From Gammaproteobacteria bacterium (GTDB taxonomy: Bacteria; Pseudomonadota; Gammaproteobacteria; Burkholderiales; Rhodocyclaceae): a stretch of DNA of 33,530 nt. Made by a program: the position numbers and the translations under genes. The stretch is from the NCBI GenBank assembly GCA_029289265.1, contig JARFTX010000039.1, positions 1 through 33,530 of the forward strand, read 5' to 3'. Below the pieces are notes generated by a model that was not told where the DNA came from, made no database searches, and saw only the letters and a program-made list of their open reading frames with translations. Shown here in pieces: positions 27,662 to 33,530 of the stretch (positions are counted from its first letter, which is position 1; each line of letters opens with the position of its first letter).

Positions 27662-28612
27662 ATGCCACGTGGCAGCCTGATGGTCTTCACCGGCAACGCC
27701 AACCCGAAGCTCGCGTCCGACGTGGTGCGCCGCCTCGGCATCTCGCTCGGCTCGGCCACCGTGGGCCGCTTCTCGGACGGCGAGGTGAACGTCGAACTGC
27801 TCGAGAACGTCCGCGGCAAGGACATCTTCGTCCTGCAGCCGACCTGTTCGCCGACCAACGACAACCTGATGGAGCTGCTGGTGCTGGTCGATGCGCTCAA
27901 GCGCGCCTCGGCCGGTCGCATCACCGCCGCCATCCCCTACTTCGGCTACGCCCGCCAGGACCGCCGCCCGCGCTCGGCGCGCGTGCCGATCACGGCCAAG
28001 GTCGTCGCCAACATGCTGCAGGCGGCCGGCGTTCAGCGCCTGCTGACCATGGACCTGCATGCCGACCAGATCCAGGGCTTCTTCGACATCCCGGTCGACA
28101 ACGTCTATGCCGCGCCGGTGCTGATCGCCGACCTCGACAAGCAGCGCCACGATGACCTGCTGGTGGTTTCGCCCGACGTCGGCGGCGTGGTGCGGGCGCG
28201 CGCCTTCGCCAAGCGCCTCGAGTGCGATCTGGCCATCATCGACAAGCGCCGCCCCAAGGCCAACGTCTCCGAAGTCATGAACATCATCGGCGAAGTCCGC
28301 GATCGCACCTGCGTGATCATGGACGACATCGTCGACACCGCCGGCACGCTGTGCAAGGCGGCGACCGCACTGAAGCAGGCCGGCGCACGCCGCGTGCTCT
28401 CCTACTGCACCCATGCCGTCTTGTCGAACGCCGCGGCGGCGCGCATCGCCGACTCGGACCTCGACGAGCTGGTGGTCACCGACACCATCCCGCTCAACGA
28501 CGACGCGAAGCAGTGCGAGCGCATCCGCCAGATCTCCGTGGCCGCGCTGCTTGCCGACACGATGCTGCGCATCAGCAACGAAGAGTCGGTGAGCTCGCTG
28601 TTCATGGAATGA
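27662..28612 (+). CDS. prs: Ribose-phosphate pyrophosphokinase
   Basis: Makes PRPP from ribose-5-phosphate and ATP for nucleotide, His and Trp synthesis. The protein has 316 residues. Motifs are [22 protein letters not shown]-binding [21 protein letters not shown], the metal-binding [11 protein letters not shown], and the PRPP loop [18 protein letters not shown] lies eight bases before the ATG. The prs-rplY-pth-ychF order that follows is standard. Confidence 0.97.
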   Translation: MPRGSLMVFTGNANPKLASDVVRRLGISLGSATVGRFSDGEVNVELLENVRGKDIFVLQPTCSPTNDNLMELLVLVDALKRASAGRITAAIPYFGYARQDRRPRSARVPITAKVVANMLQAAGVQRLLTMDLHADQIQGFFDIPVDNVYAAPVLIADLDKQRHDDLLVVSPDVGGVVRARAFAKRLECDLAIIDKRRPKANVSEVMNIIGEVRDRTCVIMDDIVDTAGTLCKAATALKQAGARRVLSYCTHAVLSNAAAARIADSDLDELVVTDTIPLNDDAKQCERIRQISVAALLADTMLRISNEESVSSLFME

Positions 28613-28694
28613 TTTCCGGCCGGGGGCCTATGCCGCCGGCCAAAACCCGATCCGTCTGGTCGCGGGCGGATCAGCAACCACCAGGAGCCATGCA

Positions 28695-29300
28695 ATGCAA
28701 ATCGAATTCAAGGCCACCAAGCGCGTCGAGCAGGGAACGGGTGCGAGCCGCCGCCTGCGTCGCGCCGGCCAAGTGCCGGGCATCATCTACGGCGCCGACC
28801 AGAACGCGCTTCCGGTCACGCTCGACCACAACGAGATCTATCACCTGCTGCGCAAGGAAGCGTTCCACGCCTCCGTGCTGACCATCGATCTCGAGGGCAG
28901 CAAGGAATCGGTCGTGCTGCGTGACACGCAGTGGCACCCGTTCAAGGCGCAAGTGCTGCACATCGACTTTCTGCGCGTCAGCGCGAACGAGAAGATCCGC
29001 ATGAACGTGCCGCTGCACTTCCTGAACGGCGAGCAGAGCCCGGCCGTGAAGCTTGCCGGCGGCATGATCTCGCACGTCATCAACGAAGTCGAAGTCGAGT
29101 GCCTGCCGAAGGATCTGCCCGAGTTCATCGGGGTGGACCTCAAGGACCTGCGCGCCGACCAATCGATCCACCTGTCCGAACTCGCCCTTCCGGCGGGCGT
29201 CACCATCGTCACGCACGGCGAGGGCGATCCGGTCGTCGCCACGGTGCTCAAGGTCGGCGGCACCGAGGAAGGCGCCGAAGGCGAAGGCGCCGAGGGCTGA
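28695..29300 (+). CDS. rplY: 50S ribosomal protein L25 (Ctc/TL5 form)
   Basis: Binds 5S rRNA in the central protuberance. At 201 residues it is the two-domain Ctc/TL5 form. The N-terminal L25 domain has [16 protein letters not shown] and LHIDFLRVS. The C-terminal beta domain (about 95-185) has [21 protein letters not shown] short acidic Gly/Glu tail ([11 protein letters not shown]) ends the protein. AGGAG precedes the ATG by six bases. Confidence 0.96.
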   Translation: MQIEFKATKRVEQGTGASRRLRRAGQVPGIIYGADQNALPVTLDHNEIYHLLRKEAFHASVLTIDLEGSKESVVLRDTQWHPFKAQVLHIDFLRVSANEKIRMNVPLHFLNGEQSPAVKLAGGMISHVINEVEVECLPKDLPEFIGVDLKDLRADQSIHLSELALPAGVTIVTHGEGDPVVATVLKVGGTEEGAEGEGAEG

Positions 29301-29332
29301 TCCGGCCCCCTGGCACCGCAGCACACACAGCG

Positions 29333-29953
29333 ATGACGGCCTTGCCGCCGCGCCTCGTGGTCGGCCTCGGCAACCCAGGGGCCGAATACACCGAAACCCG
29401 GCACAATGCCGGGTTTTGGTTTTGTGAGCGGCTCGCCGAGCGCCTCGGAGTCCGCTTCAGCGCCGAATCACGCTTTCACGGCCTGGTCGCCAACGCCCGC
29501 GAGGCCGGCGTGTGGCTGCTGATGCCCCAGACCTACATGAACCGCTCGGGTCAGTCGGTCGGCGCGCTGGCCCGCTTCTACCGCATCGCGCCGGCCGAGA
29601 TCCTGGTCGTACACGACGAGCTCGACATCCCGCCCGGGCAATTGCGCCTGAAGTTCGGCGGCGGGCTCGGCGGCCATAACGGCCTGAAGGACATCACCGC
29701 GCACTGCGGCACCCAGGATTTCTGGCGCTTGCGCATTGGCATCGGCCACCCCGGCGACCGTAACCAGGTCGTCGGCTTCGTGCTCAAGCGCGCGCCGCGC
29801 GATGAACAGACATTGATCGACGAGGCGGTCGAGCGCGCGCTCGAAGCCTGGCCACAGATCGCACGCGGCGAGTGGAACGCCGCGACGACGCGGCTCAACG
29901 CTCGACCGGCACCGGTCAAGCCCGCCCAACCCAAGGACGCACCCAGCCCATGA
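29333..29953 (+). CDS. pth: Peptidyl-tRNA hydrolase
   Basis: Releases peptides from drop-off peptidyl-tRNAs. The protein has 206 residues. The active-site regions are [20 protein letters not shown] (N14, catalytic H24), [15 protein letters not shown] and [12 protein letters not shown], with [15 protein letters not shown]. It has a Pro-rich C-terminal tail. The stop overlaps the ychF ATG (ATGA). Confidence 0.96.
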   Translation: MTALPPRLVVGLGNPGAEYTETRHNAGFWFCERLAERLGVRFSAESRFHGLVANAREAGVWLLMPQTYMNRSGQSVGALARFYRIAPAEILVVHDELDIPPGQLRLKFGGGLGGHNGLKDITAHCGTQDFWRLRIGIGHPGDRNQVVGFVLKRAPRDEQTLIDEAVERALEAWPQIARGEWNAATTRLNARPAPVKPAQPKDAPSP

Positions 29954-31041
29954 GCCTCAAATGCGGAATCGTCGGCCTGCCCAACGTCGGCAAGTCGACC
30001 CTCTTCAACGCGCTGACCAAGTCGGGCATTGCGGCCGAGAACTACCCCTTCTGCACCATCGAACCCAACGTCGGGATCGTCGAGGTGCCCGATGCGCGAC
30101 TCGCGCAACTCGCCGAGATCGTCAAGCCGCAGAAGGTGCAGCCGGCCATCGTCGAGTTCGTCGACATCGCGGGGCTGGTCGCCGGCGCCTCCAAGGGCGA
30201 AGGCCTCGGCAATCAGTTCCTCGCCAACATCCGTGAAACCGACGCGGTCGTGCATGTGGTGCGCTGCTTCGCCGACGACAACGTCGTGCACGTGTCGGGC
30301 CGCGTCGACCCGGTGCGAGACATCGAGGTGATCGACACGGAACTCGCGCTGGCCGACCTGGCGACCGTCGAGAAAGCCGTGAACCGCTACAAGCGGCCTG
30401 CGGCGGCCGGCGACAAGGAGGCGAAACTCCTCGTCGCAGTGCTGGAGAAATGCCTCGCCCAGCTCGACCAGGCAAAGCCGGTGCGTGCGCTCGATCTGTC
30501 GAAGGAGGAATGGGCAAGCCTCAAGCCCTTCTGCCTGATCACCGCCAAGCCCGTGCTCTACGTCGCCAACGTCGCCGAGGACGGCTTCGAGAACAACCCC
30601 CACCTCGACGCGGTACGAGCCCATGCCGCCGCCGAGGGCGCCGAAGTGGTCGCGCTGTGCGCCGCGATCGAAGCCGAGATCGCCGAACTCGACGATGCGG
30701 ACAAGAAGGACTTCCTCGAATCCATGGGCCTCGACGAGCCCGGCCTCGACCGGCTGATCCGCGCCGGCTTCAAGCTGCTCGGCCTTCAGACCTACTTCAC
30801 CGCCGGCGTGAAGGAGGTCCGCGCCTGGACCATCCACGTCGGCGACACCGCCCCCCAGGCCGCAGGCGTGATCCACACCGACTTCGAGCGCGGCTTCATC
30901 CGCGCGCAAACCATCGCCTTCGACGACTTCATCGCCTGCCGCGGCGAGCAAGGCGCCAAGGAAGCCGGCAAGATGCGCGCAGAAGGCAAGGAGTACGTGG
31001 TCAAGGACGGCGACGTCCTGAACTTCCTGTTCAACGTCTGA
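29950..31041 (+). CDS. ychF: Ribosome-binding ATPase YchF (OLA1 family)
   Basis: An Obg-family ATPase that binds ribosomes and affects stress responses. The protein has 363 residues, identical in length to E. coli YchF. P-loop [17 protein letters not shown] is near the N-terminus. G3 is [21 protein letters not shown] replaces the GTP-specific NKxD, giving ATP preference. The C-terminal TGS domain includes [17 protein letters not shown]. It is the last gene of the conserved chromosomal block. Confidence 0.97.
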   Translation: MSLKCGIVGLPNVGKSTLFNALTKSGIAAENYPFCTIEPNVGIVEVPDARLAQLAEIVKPQKVQPAIVEFVDIAGLVAGASKGEGLGNQFLANIRETDAVVHVVRCFADDNVVHVSGRVDPVRDIEVIDTELALADLATVEKAVNRYKRPAAAGDKEAKLLVAVLEKCLAQLDQAKPVRALDLSKEEWASLKPFCLITAKPVLYVANVAEDGFENNPHLDAVRAHAAAEGAEVVALCAAIEAEIAELDDADKKDFLESMGLDEPGLDRLIRAGFKLLGLQTYFTAGVKEVRAWTIHVGDTAPQAAGVIHTDFERGFIRAQTIAFDDFIACRGEQGAKEAGKMRAEGKEYVVKDGDVLNFLFNV

Positions 31042-31045
31042 GCCT

Positions 31046-31077
31046 GGGTGGTGGGATCAGGGCATCCCACAACACCC
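31046..31077 (+). terminator. Hairpin directly after ychF
   Basis: GGGTG-GTGGGAT (31046-31057) pairs with ATCCCAC-aa-CACCC (31064-31077), a 12-bp stem with a two-base AA bulge and a six-base loop, starting five bases after the ychF stop. It is the likely terminator of the prs-ychF operon, although the tail is not T-rich until the next hairpin. Confidence 0.55.
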
Positions 31078-31117
31078 CAAGAAACCACGTAAATCCATGT
31101 TATTACGTGGTTTCTTG
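31078..31117. repeat. Perfect 15-bp inverted repeat with 10-bp spacer
   Basis: The arm at 31078-31092 (CAAGAAACCACGTAA) is perfectly repeated in inverse at 31103-31117, around the spacer ATCCATGTTA. It abuts the ychF hairpin and lies 126 bases before the integrase ATG. It may be a second terminator (its 3' arm ends TTTCTTG) or the core of an integrase attachment site. The sequence alone cannot decide. Confidence 0.6.
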
Positions 31118-31154
31118 TTGGTGGCGGTTTCACGACGTCCCTTTGCCTCCGACA

Positions 31155-31214
31155 AAAAAGCGGGTACGTTAGCGGGTACGGTCCTCAAATTTCCCACCTG
31201 AAAAAGCGGGTACG
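31155..31214 (+). repeat. Three direct repeats AGCGGGTACG upstream of the integrase
   Basis: The 10-mer AGCGGGTACG occurs at 31159-31168, 31171-31180 and 31205-31214. The first and third share a longer match, AAAAAGCGGGTACG (31155-31168 and 31201-31214). All lie within 90 bases of the integrase ATG. Short direct repeats here suit arm-type binding sites for the N-terminal domain of the integrase, or sites for autoregulation. Confidence 0.7.
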
Positions 31215-31243
31215 GAAACGGGACCACTCCAAGGAGCCCCGCC

Positions 31244-32512
31244 ATGCTCACCGACTCGCAATGCCGCAGCGCCAAGTGCAAGGACAAGCCATATAAGCTC
31301 ACCGACACCAACGGGCTGTACCTGGAGGTCAAGCCCAACGGCGTGAAGGCTTGGCGCTATCGCTTCAAACTCACCAAAGCCGGCGAGACGAAGGAGAACC
31401 TGTTCGCCATCGGCGAGTACGCCTCCGCGCCGCCGGGCGAGACCGCCGAAGAGGCCAAGGCGCGAAGCGCAGGTGGGCGTTTCACCCTGGCCGAGGCGCG
31501 CGACGAGCGCAACAAGGCCCGGGCACTCGTCAAGCAGGGGATCAACCCCGCCCATCACCGCCAGTTCGGCCGCCTGAAGCGCGAGCAGGAAAACGCCACC
31601 ACCTTCGAGGCCATCGCCCGCGAATGGCTGGCCCTGCGCGATTGGGAGGAGGTCACCAAGACGCGGCGTCTGGACATGCTGCAGCGAGTTGTCTTTCCGA
31701 AGATCGGCCTACTGCCGGCCAAGCAGGTGACGCCCGCGCACGTGCTCGACGTATTGAAAACGGCGTTGAAGAAGAACGGCCCGTCGGTGGCCGCAGAGGC
31801 CAAGCGCACCATGTCGGCCGTGTTCGAGCTCGCGGTGTCGACGCTGCGTGCCGAGAGCGACCCGGTGTATCCGGTGCGCAAGGCACTGCCAGCCAACAAG
31901 ACCCAGCACAAGCGCCCGCTGACCTCGGAAGAGATCGGTCAGTTGCTGCGGCAGCTCGACGGCTACGACCGCAATTTCCAGACCGTCTCCGTGTTCCGTC
32001 TCATGTGGCTGACGCTGTGCCGGCCAAATGAAGCCATCGGCGCCAAGTGGAAGGAGATCGACCTCGAACACGCAGTCTGGCGCATCCCGCCCGAGCGCAT
32101 GAAGAAGCGCAAGGAGCACGTCGTGCCCCTGCCCCGCCAGGCGGTTGAGGTGCTGCGCGCCATGCGCGGGCTCACGGGCGGACAGGTCCACGTCTTCCCG
32201 CACCGGGACGACCGCGCCAAACCCATGACTGATGCTTCACTGCGCCAGGCACTCAACCAACTGGGATGGGGCGGCAAGTACAGTCCGCATGCGACACGTA
32301 CCACGGGCAGCACGCGCCTCAACGAAATGGGTTTCTCACCGGACTGGATCGAGCGACAGCTTGCCCACGCCGAACCCAACGCCGTGCGGCGCAGGTACAA
32401 CCACGCCGACTATCTGGCGGACCGCTCGAAGATGATGCAGCATCGGGCGGATATGCTGGATGCCTGGAAGGCGGGCGCGAAGGTGCTGCCGCTTCGGGCG
32501 TCGGCGGGATAG
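31244..32512 (+). CDS. P4-type tyrosine integrase of a genomic island or prophage
   Basis: A 422-residue site-specific recombinase. The N-terminal DUF4102-type arm-binding domain begins with LTDTNGLYLEVKPNGVKAWRYRF. A core-binding SAM-like domain follows (about 115-215) and then the catalytic domain. Catalytic residues are visible: R260 in LTLCRPNEAIG, H349 and R352 in SPHATRTTGST, H375 in QLAHAEPNAV and the nucleophile Y385 in RRRYNHADYL. Everything needed for activity appears present. AAGGAG at 31231-31236, seven bases before the ATG, is a strong ribosome-binding site. It normally excises and integrates the element carrying it, which should extend to the right. Confidence 0.94.
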   Translation: MLTDSQCRSAKCKDKPYKLTDTNGLYLEVKPNGVKAWRYRFKLTKAGETKENLFAIGEYASAPPGETAEEAKARSAGGRFTLAEARDERNKARALVKQGINPAHHRQFGRLKREQENATTFEAIAREWLALRDWEEVTKTRRLDMLQRVVFPKIGLLPAKQVTPAHVLDVLKTALKKNGPSVAAEAKRTMSAVFELAVSTLRAESDPVYPVRKALPANKTQHKRPLTSEEIGQLLRQLDGYDRNFQTVSVFRLMWLTLCRPNEAIGAKWKEIDLEHAVWRIPPERMKKRKEHVVPLPRQAVEVLRAMRGLTGGQVHVFPHRDDRAKPMTDASLRQALNQLGWGGKYSPHATRTTGSTRLNEMGFSPDWIERQLAHAEPNAVRRRYNHADYLADRSKMMQHRADMLDAWKAGAKVLPLRASAG

Positions 32513-32732
32513 GCACACCGATCTCACGATTATTGCGACAGTGTCGCGCAAATTGCCACTGCCCAGGACCGACTCCCGTCCATTGGCCAATTCCGACATG
32601 GACCACAAGCGACCTTGCCGCCGCATTTTGGTTACCGTGGTCAACAAGGCGTTCATGCCATTTGGATTCGTGCAGTTCCTGGTTGCCCTTCGAGCTTTTC
32701 GACAGCCGCTCGAACAGGTCCAGAAAGTGCAC
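32319..32732 (-). CDS. Doubtful minus-strand frame after the 139-residue gene
   Basis: An open frame of up to 137 residues starting at a GTG, 13 bases after the upstream stop. The first ~50 residues (MHFLDLFERLSKSS..., then HESKWHERLVDHGNQ) look protein-like and continue from an open stretch (RLGIDGIER) that overlaps the end of the previous gene. The last ~70 residues are only the antisense of the integrase. It could be a truncated downstream gene, or the continuation of the 139-residue gene after a frameshift, or no gene. No family is recognised. Confidence 0.25.
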   Translation of the reverse strand: MHFLDLFERLSKSSKGNQELHESKWHERLVDHGNQNAAARSLVVHVGIGQWTGVGPGQWQFARHCRNNREIGVPIPPTPEAAAPSRPPSRHPAYPPDAASSSSGPPDSRRGCTCAARRWVRRGQAVARSSPVRNPFR

Positions 32733-32745
32733 GCGCTCGATGCCG

Positions 32746-33165
32746 TCAATCCCGAGGCGCCGACTTCAGAGCTGAACGGCGAAACTGCTGATCCAACACC
32801 AGCAGCGCTTCCAGCTCATCCGGCAAGACAACGCCGGCTAGGTCGCATATCTTGCGGAACGCTTCGATCTGCTCTGCCATGTGCACGTTGGGCGCCCTGA
32901 CCTGGCACTCCCGGAAGTAGGCGACCAAGGCATGGGTGCGCGTGCGCTGGATGGCGTTCGCAATGTCGTCGAGTACGTCAATGCGCCACAGCGGGCTCTC
33001 GCGCATGAAGTCTTCGGTCGGTACGAATGCCGCTTCGCCGGCGTCCCTGTCGACGTAGAAGCCGCGCAGGGCGCGAGGCGATGGCAACAGCAGCAGTTCG
33101 TCCTGCGTCGGTACGTCGATGCCGGGGCTTAGCCAGTACGAGCTGTGCGATTTGATTTCGTCCAT
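32746..33165 (-). CDS. Unrecognised 139-residue protein of the accessory region
   Basis: I recognise no family. The protein starts MDEIKSHSSYWLSPGID, is acidic through the first two thirds and appears soluble with alternating strand and helix. Notable stretches are TQDELLLLPSPRALRGFYVD, WRIDVLDDIANAIQ and VLPDELEALLVL. The ATG at 33165 is chosen because AAAGGA (33177-33172) lies six bases upstream; the longer frame relies on a TTG. It lies between an intact integrase and an integrase remnant, so it is probably element cargo. Confidence 0.65.
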   Translation of the reverse strand: MDEIKSHSSYWLSPGIDVPTQDELLLLPSPRALRGFYVDRDAGEAAFVPTEDFMRESPLWRIDVLDDIANAIQRTRTHALVAYFRECQVRAPNVHMAEQIEAFRKICDLAGVVLPDELEALLVLDQQFRRSALKSAPRD

Positions 33166-33215
33166 GTTCATTCCTTTCAAATGTTGAATAGCGTACGGTA
33201 TCCAGCGGGTCGTGA

Positions 33216-33494
33216 TCAGGTCGCGTTCCGATCTTGAAGATCAGGGCCGCGCGCGGGTGGAGGTGACTCGGTTGGCATAGCGCGCCGGCTACCGAGGTAG
33301 GCATTGGTAATCGCTATTCGCCTGTGGCCAAGGCGGGCGGCAATTTCCCGCCGTGCCTGCAGATCGAGCGCCGGGTCGACGGCCGAACCACCCGCGACAG
33401 GAAGCGGCGTCCCCGTTATGCCCTCGTAGTCGTCGGCGGCGCCCTGGTGCCGCAAGCCGTGCGGCACCACCCCCAGGCCGCCGGAGTTCGACAG
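33216..33494 (-). pseudogene. C-terminal remnant of a second tyrosine recombinase
   Basis: The frame encodes about 92 residues ending in TGA. It reads VVPHGLRHQGAADDYEGITG, then an insertion with PVAGG, then REIAARLGHRRIAITNAYLG. This is the end of a phage-type integrase: HGLRH supplies the His-x-x-Arg box, LGH the second histidine and AYLG the tyrosine. The GLRH...YE.LTG...PVAGG style differs from the P4-type integrase at 31244 and recalls the Integrase_1 (PF12835) group. A TAA at 33497-33495 closes the frame upstream and no start or N-terminal two thirds are present, so it is a decayed fragment. Confidence 0.72.
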
Positions 33495-33530
33495 TTAATC
33501 CCGTAACTATCTGATTGCATTGAGGCCGAC

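Noticed and set aside
32524-32556. Imperfect palindrome after the integrase (GCGACAGTGTCGC) as terminator or att site
   Set aside because: Only five base pairs around a three-base loop, with no T-run and no partner repeat seen in the window.

Overview
The window is chromosomal DNA from a high-GC betaproteobacterium. The gene content and order (accB-accC-prmA-DUF3426, ftsY-ftsE-ftsX next to an M16 peptidase pair and rsmD-coaD-ferredoxin, TPR protein-lolB-ispE-tRNA-Gln-prs-rplY-pth-ychF) fit the Rhodocyclaceae/Zoogloeaceae (Azoarcus/Thauera-like). This placement is from remembered synteny and protein style, not from a search.

Left part (1-7.2 kb): the 5' end of RNase P RNA (minus strand, cut by the window edge) has a perfect -10 box. 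It is followed by a pyrC-lipoprotein operon and rsmI, all on the minus strand. yraN runs the other way, and its ATG overlaps the rsmI ATG. Next come a 34-codon remnant where diaA is expected, a DolP-like BON lipoprotein, mpl (minus), an unrecognised nucleotidyltransferase-like protein, a TlpA-type thioredoxin and aroQ.

Middle part (7.2-24.2 kb): accB and accC (acetyl-CoA carboxylase) are followed by prmA and a zinc-ribbon/DUF3426 membrane protein. On the minus strand lie a SlyB-like lipoprotein, a PfkB-family kinase and a HIT protein. A voltage-gated sodium channel of the bacterial NaV type is on the plus strand. The ftsY-ftsE-ftsX operon is on the minus strand, and two tandem M16 peptidases (one active, one lacking the zinc motif), rsmD, coaD and a 2[4Fe-4S] ferredoxin are on the plus strand. 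A dynamin-like GTPase and mutM follow on the minus strand.

Right part (24.2-31.04 kb): TPR protein, lolB and ispE are joined by overlapping stop/start codons. tRNA-Gln(TTG) and a strong hairpin come next, then prs, rplY, pth and ychF.

Accessory end (31.04-33.53 kb): just after ychF the housekeeping order ends. Two tandem hairpins, three copies of a 10-bp direct repeat and a complete P4-type tyrosine integrase are followed by an unrecognised minus-strand gene and the C-terminal stub of a second, unrelated tyrosine recombinase. This looks like the edge of an integrated element that continues beyond the window. No CRISPR array, defence system, complete insertion sequence or replication origin is visible. 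The clearest unusual points are the eroded diaA locus, the integrase control region and the unrecognised genes.
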